Part shown: positions 1-8,395 of the stretch, in pieces
Layout of the letters: every line of letters starts with the position of its first letter
Position numbering within the stretch: the first letter of the stretch is position 1
Notes under the pieces: generated by a model
The model's database searches: none
What the model was told of the DNA's origin: nothing
What the model saw: the letters and a program-made list of their open reading frames with translations, nothing else
Position numbers and translations under genes: made by a program
NCBI GenBank assembly: GCA_963789885.1
Contig: CAWBNB010000005.1
Location: 186,001 to 250,000 of the forward strand
Length of the DNA: 64,000 bases
Reading direction: 5' to 3'
From: DATEDA01 sp963789885
GTDB taxonomy: Bacteria; Pseudomonadota; Gammaproteobacteria; Burkholderiales; SG8-39

Positions 1-1
1 G

Positions 2-163
2 AAGGGACACATCATGCTCTGCCTCGAAGGCGAGCTGCACACCGAGCTCGAGGACGGCCGCACGTTCGTGCTCAAACCCGGCATGACGTATCAGGTCGCC
101 GATAACGCGGACGCCCATCGCTCGCGCGCGCCGGTCGGGGCGAAGCTCTTCGTGGTGGACTGA
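2..163 (+). CDS. Cupin-fold protein, C-terminal end (partial)
   Basis: This is the last 53 codons of a gene that begins outside the window. The residues read like the second half of a cupin beta-barrel: a hydrophobic strand (IMLCLEGEL), an acidic turn, 'LKPGMTYQVADNADAHRS' and a terminal 'AKLFVVD'. The GMTYQVAD...HRS pattern is what I know from small DHCW-motif cupins, whose N-terminal DHCW signature would lie upstream and cannot be checked here. No enzymatic role can be assigned. It sits 12 bases before a LysE exporter, so the two may share a transcript. Confidence 0.6.
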   Translation, partial: KGHIMLCLEGELHTELEDGRTFVLKPGMTYQVADNADAHRSRAPVGAKLFVVD

Positions 164-175
164 GGCGGGATCGGC

Positions 176-802
176 ATGTCCGACGCGCAGGTGCTGCTCT
201 TCGTCGTCACCTCGCTGGTGGTGATCCTCACGCCCGGCCAGGACATGATCCTCGTGATGTCGCGCTCGATCGCGCAAGGCTCGGCCGCCGGGATCGCGAC
301 CGCGGCGGGCGTCAGCACCGGCCTCCTCGGTCATACGCTCCTCGCCGGGCTGGGCCTGGGCTCCCTCCTCCTCGCTTCCGAGACGCTGTTCGTGGCCCTC
401 AAGCTCGTCGGCGCGTCGTATCTGATCTATCTCGGCGTGCGGCTCCTCTGGTTCCGGCCGGCCACGCTCGAGCTCACCGGTCTGCGGGCGGCACCGCTGC
501 GGCGGCTGTTCGTCCAGGGCGCGCTGTCGAACCTGTCGAATCCCAAGATCGCCATCTTCTATTTCGCCTTCCTGCCGCAGTTCATCTCGGCCGACACCGG
601 GCATCCGACCCTGGTGCTGCTGATGCTGGGCGCGGTCTTCTCGCTGCTCACCTTCCTGGTGAAAGGACCGGTGGGCTACTTCGCCGGCGCGCTGTCGGCG
701 TGGTTGCGTGCCCGGCCCCCGGTGCTGGTGGGCATGCACCGCGCGAGCGGTGCGGTGCTGGTCGCGCTCGGAGTGGGGCTTGCCCTCGAACGCCGGGCGT
801 GA
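176..802 (+). CDS. LysE/RhtB family amino-acid exporter
   Basis: A 208-residue inner-membrane protein of the length and hydrophobic pattern of the LysE/RhtB superfamily, which exports amino acids or their analogues. The N-terminus carries the family hallmark 'VVILTPGQDMILVMSRSIAQG' region (residues about 15-35), followed by a Gly-rich stretch (AAGVSTGLLGHTLLAGLG) and several membrane segments; 'NLSNPKIAIFYFAFLPQF' (about residues 119-136) is the conserved central motif. The substrate cannot be predicted. The stop lies 4 bases before the arfB start, so co-transcription with arfB is likely. Confidence 0.85.
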   Translation: MSDAQVLLFVVTSLVVILTPGQDMILVMSRSIAQGSAAGIATAAGVSTGLLGHTLLAGLGLGSLLLASETLFVALKLVGASYLIYLGVRLLWFRPATLELTGLRAAPLRRLFVQGALSNLSNPKIAIFYFAFLPQFISADTGHPTLVLLMLGAVFSLLTFLVKGPVGYFAGALSAWLRARPPVLVGMHRASGAVLVALGVGLALERRA

Positions 803-806
803 CCGC

Positions 807-1211
807 ATGCCAATCAGCGCGCCGATCCCGCTCTCGGAGATCGAGATCACGGCCGTCCGGGCCCAAGGCGCGGGCGGCCAGAACGTCAACAAGGTTTCCA
901 GCGCCATTCACCTGCGGTTCGACATCAATGCCTCGTCCCTGCCCGAGCCGGTCAAGCACCGCCTGCTCCGCCGCAGCGATCACCGGATCACCCGCGAGGG
1001 CATCGTGATCATCAAGGCGCAGCAGCATCGCAGCCTCGAGCTGAACCGCGCGGAGGCACTCGAGCGCCTGCAGGCGCTCGTCGACAGCGCGGCGGTCGCG
1101 CCGAAGAAGCGGAAAGCCACGCGGCCTACGCTCGCGTCGAAGCAGCGCCGCCTGGAGAGCAAGGTGAAGCGCGGACGGATCAAGGCGCTGCGGGGCAGGG
1201 TCGTCGACTGA
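807..1211 (+). CDS. arfB: Alternative ribosome-rescue factor / peptidyl-tRNA hydrolase ArfB
   Basis: A 134-residue protein that releases nascent chains from ribosomes stalled on non-stop mRNA. The class-I release-factor motif GGQ is at residues 23-25 in 'AQGAGGQNVNKV'. The basic C-terminal tail (about residues 102-133, rich in K and R) is the part that, in the family, enters the empty mRNA channel. The ATG at 807 gives the usual family length and places GGQ near the N-terminus; it follows the exporter stop by 4 bases. The short length separates it from RF1 and RF2. Confidence 0.92.
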   Translation: MPISAPIPLSEIEITAVRAQGAGGQNVNKVSSAIHLRFDINASSLPEPVKHRLLRRSDHRITREGIVIIKAQQHRSLELNRAEALERLQALVDSAAVAPKKRKATRPTLASKQRRLESKVKRGRIKALRGRVVD

Positions 1212-1236
1212 CCGCCGCACGTGTGCAGCAGGATGA

Positions 1237-2055
1237 CTAGAGATGCCGCTCGTGGCGATGCGAGATCCACTCGCCGGTCGCCATGATGCTCGAGCACGCT
1301 GCGGTGATCAGCAGCGCGAGCGCGGCGGCGGCCGGGAAGTCCGAGCCCGTCTCGGAGATCAGGCTGTAGAGCTGTAGCGGCAGGATGAGGAGCTGGGTGC
1401 CGACGAGCGCGAGCGCGGTGCCGTAGGCGCCGAACACGACCGCCGCGACCAGGCACGCCGCGCCGACGACCGCGCCGAACACCTGCGGGAGCAGCACCTG
1501 CCGGAACGCCTGGGCCGGCGTCGCGCCGAGCGACTCCGCGACGACGAGCTGCGTGCGGTCGAAGTTCACCAGCACCGGCAGCAGGAGCATCACCACCCGC
1601 GGAATGAGGTAGTAGGAGGATGCGAACGCGAGCCCCACGGGCGTGAAGAGCACCGCGCCCACCACCGCCGGATCCAGGCCGGCGAATCCCACGAGCTGCG
1701 TGAAGAACCCCGCGCGGCCGTAGGCGAGGATGAATCCGTACGCGACGATCAGGCCGGAAAAGGTGAGCGGCAGGGCGATCACGAACGAGAGCAGCGTGCG
1801 CGGGCGCTCCGGCATGCGCGAGAGGTGAAGCGCGACCGTTATGCCGACGAGCGTCGAGACGGTCGTGGCGACGAGCGTGAGCAGGACGCTCCCGGCGAGC
1901 GACGGCCAGAACGTCGGCGCGGCGAGGATGCGGGCGAACGCCGTCCCGCCGCCGGCGAAGGCGTCGACCGCGACCCCGGCGACCGGCAGCGCGAAGAAGA
2001 GCGCGAGCCAGAGCGCCGCGGGCGCGGCGAGGACCGCGAACCAGCGGCGGTGCAT
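1237..2055 (-). CDS. ABC importer permease, second subunit
   Basis: A 272-residue integral membrane protein with about six membrane segments and the 'ESLGATPAQAFRQVLLPQV' type EAA loop, through which the permease contacts the ATPase. It is the last gene of a four-gene minus-strand operon (permease, ATPase, binding protein, permease). Two separate permeases with one ATPase and an iron/polyamine-type binding protein match the PhnSTUV-like 2-aminoethylphosphonate group, but spermidine, thiamine or iron importers have similar parts. No phosphonate catabolic gene is visible nearby, so the substrate stays open. Confidence 0.8.
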   Translation of the reverse strand: MHRRWFAVLAAPAALWLALFFALPVAGVAVDAFAGGGTAFARILAAPTFWPSLAGSVLLTLVATTVSTLVGITVALHLSRMPERPRTLLSFVIALPLTFSGLIVAYGFILAYGRAGFFTQLVGFAGLDPAVVGAVLFTPVGLAFASSYYLIPRVVMLLLPVLVNFDRTQLVVAESLGATPAQAFRQVLLPQVFGAVVGAACLVAAVVFGAYGTALALVGTQLLILPLQLYSLISETGSDFPAAAALALLITAACSSIMATGEWISHRHERHL

Positions 2056-2070
2056 GCCTCGACCCGGCTG

Positions 2071-3150
2071 CTAGCGCGTCCCGGTCGCCGCGACCCAGCC
2101 CTTGTCGATGTCGGCCTTCTTCGCCGCCGCGGCCTGGACGTCGAGCGGACGCACCTGCGGCGCGGCCGGGAGCTTGTCGGCGACGCCGTCCGGCAGCTTC
2201 ACTCCGGGCACGGACGGCCGCACGAACCCCTGGGCGAAGATCCCCTGCCCGTACTCGGTCATGATGAAGTTGAGCCACAGCTTGCCGGCATTGGGATTCG
2301 GGCCCTTCTCCACCAGGCTGATGCCGTAGGGCGCCGCGGCCGAGGCCTCCTTCGGGATCACGACCGCGACCGCGTCGCCGAGGCCGTCGGTGTACTTCGC
2401 CTTGAGGCCGTCGTTCTCGTACGAGATCCAGATCGGGATCTCGCCCTTGACGAACTGCGCGTAGGGCGTGGTGCCGAGCACGCGCAGCACGTTCCCCGAC
2501 TTGTGCAGCTTGCCGAGGTAGTCGAGTCCGGGCTGCACGTTGTTCATGTCGCCGCCGCTCGCGAAGTTCGCCGCGAACGCCATCACCTGCCCGACGCCGG
2601 TCGACCGCGGATCGAGGTAGACGACCGAGTTCTTGTACTCGGGCTTGAGCAGGTCGGCCCACGATTGCGGCACGTTCTTGACGAGCTTCGTGTTGACGAC
2701 GAACGCGATCGTCAGCGAGTGGATGGTGAACCAGCGGCCCTCGGGCTCGCGGAACACCGCCGGCAGCTTGTCGAAGTTGACCGGCTTGAACGGCGCGACG
2801 ACGCCTTTCTTCACCGCGTCGACGCCCGAGGCGGCGAAGTAGTACGCGGTGTCCGCCTGCGGGCGGTTGCGCGCCTTCTCGAGCGCGACCACCGTGGCGG
2901 CCGAGCCGAGGTCGTTGTAGACGATCTCGACCTCGGGATAGCGCTTCTTGAACGCCGCGAACTGCGCCGCCCAGTTGGCCCAGGTCGGCCCGGTGTCGAA
3001 GCTCACGACCATGCCCTCCTTCTTCGCCGCCTCGTAGAGCGACTTCTCCCCGGCGTACAGCTCGGCGGAGTCGGCGACGGTCTGCGCCCACGCCGCGGCG
3101 CCCAGGGCGAGCGCACCGGCGGCCGACACGATTTTCACGAAGTGCTTCAT
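2071..3150 (-). CDS. ABC importer periplasmic substrate-binding protein
   Basis: A 359-residue secreted solute-binding protein of family 1. The ATG at 3150 has a strong AGGAGG ribosome site just upstream and opens a clear signal peptide (MKHFVKIVSAAGALALGAAAWA, probably cut after AWA-Q). The mature part shows the class pattern: 'SFDTGPTWANWAAQFAAF' near the start, 'VEIVYNDLG', and 'YGISLVEKGPNP' toward the C-terminus. The ligand could be 2-aminoethylphosphonate, a polyamine or ferric iron; no ligand-specific residue is recognisable to me. It lies between the ATPase gene and the second permease gene of the same operon. Confidence 0.85.
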   Translation of the reverse strand: MKHFVKIVSAAGALALGAAAWAQTVADSAELYAGEKSLYEAAKKEGMVVSFDTGPTWANWAAQFAAFKKRYPEVEIVYNDLGSAATVVALEKARNRPQADTAYYFAASGVDAVKKGVVAPFKPVNFDKLPAVFREPEGRWFTIHSLTIAFVVNTKLVKNVPQSWADLLKPEYKNSVVYLDPRSTGVGQVMAFAANFASGGDMNNVQPGLDYLGKLHKSGNVLRVLGTTPYAQFVKGEIPIWISYENDGLKAKYTDGLGDAVAVVIPKEASAAAPYGISLVEKGPNPNAGKLWLNFIMTEYGQGIFAQGFVRPSVPGVKLPDGVADKLPAAPQVRPLDVQAAAAKKADIDKGWVAATGTR

Positions 3151-3179
3151 CACGCCTCCTTCTGTCACGTTGGTGCGAG

Positions 3180-4214
3180 TCACGTTGGTGCAAGAAACTG
3201 GACTGCCTCGGGCGGGACGCGCACGTAGCGCACGTCGCCGCGCGAGAGCGTTTCGATGCGCAGCCGCGCCCCGCGGCAGGCGAGATCGACCTGCCGCGTC
3301 GCGCCGAAGAAGCGGTCGTGCGTCACCTCGACCGCGAAAGTGTTCGGCGCGCCCGGCGCGGCAGCGACCTCCACGCGCTCGGGACGGATCAGGACGAGGA
3401 CGCGCTCGCCCGCGGGCTTGCCGTGCGGCGGCGTGGCGAGCGCGCCGAGCGGCGTGTCGACGCGCTCGGCGCCGGCGATCTCGCCCGGGAGCAGGTTGGC
3501 GCGCCCGACGAAGGCGGCGACGAAGCCGTCCGCCGGCCGGTCGTAGATCTCGTGCGCCGGGGCCGCCTGGACCAGCCGTCCCTCGCGCAGGATCGCGATC
3601 CGGTCGCCGAGGGAGAGGGCCTCGTCCTGGTCGTGGGTGATCAGGAGCGTGGCGATGTTCTGGCTGCGCTGGATGCGGCGCACCTCGTCGCGCATCGCGA
3701 CCCGCGTTGCCGCGTCGAGCGCGGACAGCGGCTCGTCCAGCAGCAACGCTCGCGGCTTGAACGCGAGCGCGCGCGCCAGCGCGACGCGCTGCTGTTGCCC
3801 GCCGGAGAGCTCGGCCGGCAGCCGGTCGCCGAACCCGGCGAGCCCGACGAGCTCGAGCGTCTCGCCGGCGCGCCGCTGGCGCTCGCGCGGCTCGACCCCG
3901 CGCACGCGCAAGGGGTAGGCGACGTTCTCCCACACCGTCATGTGGGGGAAGAGCGCGTACGCCTGGAAGACGATGCCGAGCCCGCGGCTGCGCACCGAGG
4001 CGCTCGTGACGTCCTCGCCGGCGAGGCGCACGATGCCGCGCTCCGGCTTGAGAAATCCCGCGATGAGCTTGAGCAGGGTCGTCTTGCCGCAGCCGCTCGG
4101 CCCGATACACACGACGAGCTCGCCCGGCGCGAGCTCGAGCGAGAGGTCGAAGATGCCCGCGCCGCCGCCCGGATAGCGGAAGGTGACGTTCTCGAGCGCA
4201 ACCGCGCCGGTCAT
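3180..4214 (-). CDS. ABC importer ATP-binding protein
   Basis: A 344-residue ATPase. Walker A is 'GPSGCGKTT' (about residues 34-42), the signature is 'LSGGQQQR', Walker B is 'ALLLDEPLSALD', and the switch His is in 'LLITHDQDEA'. The C-terminal 100 residues form the TOBE-like regulatory domain of the spermidine/iron/phosphonate branch. The ATG at 4214 overlaps the upstream permease stop in an ATGA junction, which indicates translational coupling. Confidence 0.9.
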   Translation of the reverse strand: MTGAVALENVTFRYPGGGAGIFDLSLELAPGELVVCIGPSGCGKTTLLKLIAGFLKPERGIVRLAGEDVTSASVRSRGLGIVFQAYALFPHMTVWENVAYPLRVRGVEPRERQRRAGETLELVGLAGFGDRLPAELSGGQQQRVALARALAFKPRALLLDEPLSALDAATRVAMRDEVRRIQRSQNIATLLITHDQDEALSLGDRIAILREGRLVQAAPAHEIYDRPADGFVAAFVGRANLLPGEIAGAERVDTPLGALATPPHGKPAGERVLVLIRPERVEVAAAPGAPNTFAVEVTHDRFFGATRQVDLACRGARLRIETLSRGDVRYVRVPPEAVQFLAPT

Positions 4215-5002
4215 CGCTTGTGGAAGGCGAGCGTCGCCGCCCCGCCGGTCGACACCGCGCCGAGCACGGAGGCCGACAGCGCGAGCGCGAGCAGGATCAC
4301 CGTCGCCGCGCAGGCGAAGCCGGTGGCGCCGTAGAACGCCTGCAGCAGCACGACCGGATAGGTCCGGTTGAGGAAGCCGGCGACGAGGTTCGAGAACTGG
4401 AACTCGCCGATCGACAGCGCGGCGACGACGATCAGCCCGGAGAGGATCGAGTGCCGCAGCGCCGGCAGCACGATGTGGAAGAAGCGCTGGAGCGGCCGGC
4501 TGCCGAGCGAGTCGGCGGCGTCTTCCAGGCTCGCGAGCCCGAGCCGCTGCATGTCGGAGACGACCGCCTGCAGGAAGTACGGCAGGCAGAGCACGGCGTG
4601 GCCGGCGACGAGGAGCCAGATGCTGCCGAGCCACGGCAGGGTGTCGCTCGAGAACACCAGGATGAAGCCGAACGCGAGCACGAGCGCGGGCAGCGCGATC
4701 GGCAGGAGATACAGCCCACGCGCAACCGCCCGCACCGCGGGGTTCTGGGCGCGAAAGACGGCGTAGGCGAGCGGGAGGCCTATTGCGAAACAGGCGGCGC
4801 CGGTCGCCGCGGCGACGAAGAGGCTCGAGTTGAACGCGCGGCGGAAGCTCGGATCGGCGGCCACCTCCAGGTACCACTTCCCGGTGAAGCCGGTCGGGAG
4901 CAGCGTGTTCAGCCACAGCCCGCCGAAGGACCCTACCAGGAGCAGCAGGATCGGCGCGGCGAGATAGGCGAGGTACGCCGCGGTCACCCAGCGCGGGAGC
5001 AT
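4211..5002 (-). CDS. ABC importer permease, first subunit
   Basis: First gene of the four-gene importer operon. It encodes a membrane protein with about six helices and an EAA-type loop ('LEDAADSLGSRPLQRFFHIVLPAL'). The frame stays open to an ATG at 5062 (283 residues), but the first 20 residues of that version are polar and Arg-rich. The ATG at 5002 (MLPRWVTAAYLAYLAAP, 263 residues) puts the first membrane helix at the N-terminus as in relatives, so I prefer it. The 3' end overlaps the ATPase start by 4 bases. Confidence 0.8.
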   Translation of the reverse strand: MLPRWVTAAYLAYLAAPILLLLVGSFGGLWLNTLLPTGFTGKWYLEVAADPSFRRAFNSSLFVAAATGAACFAIGLPLAYAVFRAQNPAVRAVARGLYLLPIALPALVLAFGFILVFSSDTLPWLGSIWLLVAGHAVLCLPYFLQAVVSDMQRLGLASLEDAADSLGSRPLQRFFHIVLPALRHSILSGLIVVAALSIGEFQFSNLVAGFLNRTYPVVLLQAFYGATGFACAATVILLALALSASVLGAVSTGGAATLAFHKR

Positions 5003-5190
5003 CGTCTCGTATGGGAAGGTCGAGGGCCGGCGGATGGTATGACACCGCGGTGAACGTTGCATGACGGTCGCGCCATCTGCGCGCGCTCTCGATAGTCGCG
5101 GCGTAGACTGCGAGCGGGAATCGGCCGCTCAGCCGATCCCGTTTCCAGCTTCATCACCCGAGTCGCCGCTACCCTTCAAGGAGGCACGCC

Positions 5191-5481
5191 ATGGCAACGT
5201 TCATCACCCTCGTAAACTTCACCGATCAGGGCATCAAGGGCGTCAAGGAATCGCCGGACCGGTTAGTCGCGTTCAGGACGCTGGCCGAAAAGCTGGGCGT
5301 ATCGGTGAAGAGCTCCTACTACACGGTGGGCCACTACGACATCGTCGTGACCGTGGAAGGTTCCGATGAGGCGGTGACCGCCGCGCTGTTGAAGGTGAGC
5401 TCGCTCGGCAACATCCGGACCGAGACGCTACGCGCCTTCACCGCCGACGAATTCAAGAAGATCGTCGCCAGCGTGCCGTAA
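5191..5481 (+). CDS. GYD domain protein
   Basis: A 96-residue protein of the GYD family: small alpha/beta proteins of unknown function with a ferredoxin-like fold. The family name motif appears as 'VGHYDIV' (residues about 48-54), and the N-terminal 'FITLVNFTDQGIKGVKESPDR' is typical. A clear AAGGAGG ribosome site precedes the ATG. It is a single-gene unit between the ABC importer and the end of the arn operon, both on the other strand. Confidence 0.85.
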   Translation: MATFITLVNFTDQGIKGVKESPDRLVAFRTLAEKLGVSVKSSYYTVGHYDIVVTVEGSDEAVTAALLKVSSLGNIRTETLRAFTADEFKKIVASVP

Positions 5482-5501
5482 CGCGGCGAGCGCTCGGGCG
5501 A

Positions 5502-6414
5502 TCAGGCCGTGCTGATCGGCTCGGCCTGTAGCGCAACCTCGCCCGACCGGCCCGGGATCTCGCCGGTCACGACGCGACAACGCGGCAGCGCGACCGTTTG
5601 CAGCGACTCGGCCATCGTCCGCAGCGGCACCAGCCGGTAGCCGAGCGCCTTCCAGCCCTCGAGCAGGCGCTCGAAGACGCCCGCGAGCTTCATGCCCTCG
5701 AGCTCGGCATGCAGCGTGAAGACGTGGCCCGACGCCGGCGGATCCCGCGAGAGGCCGAGCACGCGATCGGCGACGTTGCCCGCCGTGATCCCGTCCACGC
5801 CGATCAGCTCGTCGAGCGTCGGAAGCGTCGTGGGCAGCTGCGGGCACGGGATGGTCGCGCCTTCGCACACCGGCAGGAAACGGCGCGCGGCCACGGGTAT
5901 CGGACGCGTACGCGAAGCCGAGCTGCGGCTCGAGGCGGTAGGCGTGGGCGTTCATCTGCCAGCCGGCGGCGCCGTGCACCCGCGGCGGCTCGCCGAAGAT
6001 GTCCGCGAAGCGCTCGCACGCGCGGCGCATCAGCCGCTCGGTCCAGCGCGCGTCGGCGCTGGCGACGCCGTCCTGCCACGCCACGTGATCCCAGGTGTGA
6101 ACGCCGACCTCGAAGCCGGCGCTGCGCACGGCCGTCAGGGTCGGCGCGCACCGCGCGCCGATGTCCGGGCCCGGCAGCACGGTGCCGTAGAGCAGCGTCC
6201 GCAGCCCGTAGTGCTCGAGCACCGACGTCCGCGCGACCTTCTTCACGAAGCCGCGCCGGAAGACCCGGCGGACCGCACGGCCGGTGTGATCGGGCCCGAG
6301 GCTGAAGAGGAACGTCGCCCCGGCGCCGTGGCGCTCGAGGATCTCCACGAGGCGGGGCACGCCTTCGCGCGTCCCGCGATAGGTGTCGACGTCGACCTTC
6401 AGCGCGAGCTTCAC
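5502..6414 (-). CDS. arnD: ArnD deformylase (frameshifted)
   Basis: Polysaccharide-deacetylase-like enzyme that removes the formyl group from undecaprenyl-phosphate-L-Ara4FN in lipid A modification. The N-terminal part (GTG at 6414, overlapping the upstream stop as GTGA) reads 'KLALKVDVDTYRGTREGVPRL', the ArnD signature with the catalytic/metal Asp pair, and 'EVGVHTWDHVAWQ' supplies metal His residues. After 'ASDTRGRAPF' the frame is lost and resumes as 'LPVCEGATIPCPQLPTTLPTLDELIG', which continues the ArnD homology to the stop. Removing one base near 5874-5880 joins the two parts. I read it as an intact gene with a one-base error; a true frameshift would leave no functional deformylase. Confidence 0.85.
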
Positions 6415-7469
6415 GAGCCCGGCAGGTCGACCAGCCGGCGGGCGTCGGCGACGTGCCCGCGATACGCCTCGAAGATGTTCTTCACCGCCGTCCGCATGCC
6501 CACGCGCGGACGCCAGCCGAGGTCCTTGCAGGTGTTGTCGATCTTCGGCACGCGGTTCTGCACGTCCTGGTAGCCCTTGCCGTAGTAGTCGACGGCGGAA
6601 GTCTTGACGAGCCTCACCTTCTTCGCCCGCGCGGCGTACTCCGGATAGCGCGCGGCGATCTCGAGCATCATCTCCGCGAGCCCTCGCACCGACACGTTGT
6701 TGCGCGGGTTGCCGATGTTGTAGATCTTGCCGGTCGCGACGCGGCCCGGGTTCTGGATGATCCGCAGCAGCGCGTCGATGCCGTCGTCGACGTAGGTGAA
6801 GGCGCGCTTCTGCTGGCCGCCGTCGACCAGCTTGATCGGCTCCCCGCGCACGATGTGCCCGAGGAACTGGGTGATCACGCGCGAGCTGCCCTCCTTGGCC
6901 GTGCTCAGGGAGTCGAGGCCGGCGCCGATCCAGTTGAACGGGCGGAACAGCGTGAAGTCGAGGCCCTGTTCCGACCCGTACGACCAGATCACGCGGTCCA
7001 TCAGCTGCTTCGCGCACGCGTAGATCCAGCGCGACTTCGCGATCGGCCCGAGCACGAGCTCGGAGGTCTCGGGATCGAACGCCCGGTCGCGGCACATCCC
7101 GTAGACCTCGGACGTCGACGGAAAGATCAGCCGCTTGCGGTGCTTCACGCACGAGCGGACGATCGGCAGGTTCGCCTCGAAGTCGAGCTCGAAGACGCGC
7201 AGCGGCTCCTTGACGTAGGTCGCCGGCGTCGCGATCGCCACGAGCGGCAGCACCGTATCGCACTTGCGGACGTTGTACTCGATCCACTCCTTGTTGATCG
7301 TGATGTCGCCTTCGAAGAAATGGAACCGCTCGTGGTCGATCACGTCGCCGAGGCGGTCGGTCGCCATGTCCATCCCGTACACCTCCCACGGGGTGTCGGC
7401 GATGATGCGCTTCGACAGGTGGTGGCCGATGAAGCCGTTGACGCCGAGGATGAGGATTCGTTTGCTCAC
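6411..7469 (-). CDS. UDP-glucuronate decarboxylase (ArnA C-terminal type, stand-alone)
   Basis: A 352-residue extended short-chain dehydrogenase that oxidatively decarboxylates UDP-glucuronate to UDP-4-keto-pentose, the step done by the C-terminal half of E. coli ArnA. Visible features are the NAD-binding GxxGxxG 'GVNGFIG' (residues 9-15), 'FPSTSEVYG' and 'YACAKQ' (active-site Ser, Tyr and Lys positions), 'TLFRPFNWIGAGLD', and the ArnA-type C-terminus 'YYGKGYQDVQNR'. Here it is a separate gene, overlapping the formyltransferase stop by ATGA. Ralstonia is known to have a stand-alone UDP-4-keto-pentose/UDP-xylose synthase of this type, so it may also make UDP-xylose. Confidence 0.9.
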   Translation of the reverse strand: MSKRILILGVNGFIGHHLSKRIIADTPWEVYGMDMATDRLGDVIDHERFHFFEGDITINKEWIEYNVRKCDTVLPLVAIATPATYVKEPLRVFELDFEANLPIVRSCVKHRKRLIFPSTSEVYGMCRDRAFDPETSELVLGPIAKSRWIYACAKQLMDRVIWSYGSEQGLDFTLFRPFNWIGAGLDSLSTAKEGSSRVITQFLGHIVRGEPIKLVDGGQQKRAFTYVDDGIDALLRIIQNPGRVATGKIYNIGNPRNNVSVRGLAEMMLEIAARYPEYAARAKKVRLVKTSAVDYYGKGYQDVQNRVPKIDNTCKDLGWRPRVGMRTAVKNIFEAYRGHVADARRLVDLPGS

Positions 7470-8395
7470 GAGTCGCCGCTGAGAGAGAGCTCCGGTCCGA
7501 CGGCCGCGCGGAGGCGCGCGGCGTCGAGCGGGGCGCCGTCGAGCTCTGCCTCGAGCACGACGAGCCGCCCGCCGTCGGCCGCGCGCAGCTCGAGCGCACG
7601 ATCCGCGGTCACGAGAGCCGGTTGATGGGGCGGCCCGGGCGGCAGGCCGCAGTCGAAAGTCCGCAGCAGGCGCAGCCGGCGGCCGCGCACGTCGAGGAAC
7701 GCACCCGGGTACGGCGGCGCCACTGCGCGCACGAGATCGTGGATCCGCTTCGCCGGCCAGGCGGGGTCGATCGCGCCGTCTTCGGGACGGCGCCCGCCGA
7801 AATAGCTGCCGGCGGCAAGGTCCTGGGGCGTCAGGGTCGCGGTGCCCGCGGCGAGCGCCGGAAGCGACCGCTCGAGGACGATCTCCCCGGCAAGGGCGAC
7901 CTTCCCCAGCACCTCGCTCGCGATGTCATTCGGCAGGATCGGCACGCGCTCGCGATCGACGATCCGGCCGGCATCGGGCTTCGCGACCATCTCGTGGAGC
8001 GTCGCGCCGGTCTCGCGCTCGCCGTGCAGGATCGCCCAGTTCACCGGCGCGCGGCCGCGGTACTTCGGCAGGAGCGAGCCGTGGAGGTTGTACGCCCCGC
8101 GGCGCGGCAGCGCCAGCAGCTCGGCGCCGAGCATGCGGCGGTAGTAGAAGGAGAAGAGGAGATCGGGTGCCGCGGCGCGCACGCTCTCCACCGTCTCGCG
8201 AGCGTTCGGGTCCGCGGGGGTGACGACGGGAATGCCGTACAGCCGCGCGCGTGCGGCCACGCTCCCGAACCAGACGGTCTCCCGCGGGTCGTCCTCGTGC
8301 GTCGCAAGGAGTGGTATGTCGACGCCGGCGGCACGCAGCACCTCGAGGCCGCGGACGCCGACGTCGTGGTAGGCGAAGACGACGGCGCGCGTCAC
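7466..8395 (-). CDS. UDP-L-Ara4N formyltransferase (ArnA N-terminal type, stand-alone)
   Basis: A 309-residue 10-formyl-tetrahydrofolate-dependent formyltransferase corresponding to the N-terminal half of ArnA. The formyl-transferase signature is visible as 'NLHGSLLPKYRGRAPVNWAI' with the catalytic Asn/His, and 'HEMVAKPDAGRIV' provides the conserved Asp. The start is GTG at 8395, overlapping the arnC stop (GTGA), and the 3' end overlaps the decarboxylase start (ATGA). The two ArnA activities are therefore translationally coupled but not fused. Met-tRNA formyltransferase is an alternative on sequence alone; the arn context decides against it. Confidence 0.87.
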   Translation of the reverse strand: MTRAVVFAYHDVGVRGLEVLRAAGVDIPLLATHEDDPRETVWFGSVAARARLYGIPVVTPADPNARETVESVRAAAPDLLFSFYYRRMLGAELLALPRRGAYNLHGSLLPKYRGRAPVNWAILHGERETGATLHEMVAKPDAGRIVDRERVPILPNDIASEVLGKVALAGEIVLERSLPALAAGTATLTPQDLAAGSYFGGRRPEDGAIDPAWPAKRIHDLVRAVAPPYPGAFLDVRGRRLRLLRTFDCGLPPGPPHQPALVTADRALELRAADGGRLVVLEAELDGAPLDAARLRAAVGPELSLSGDS

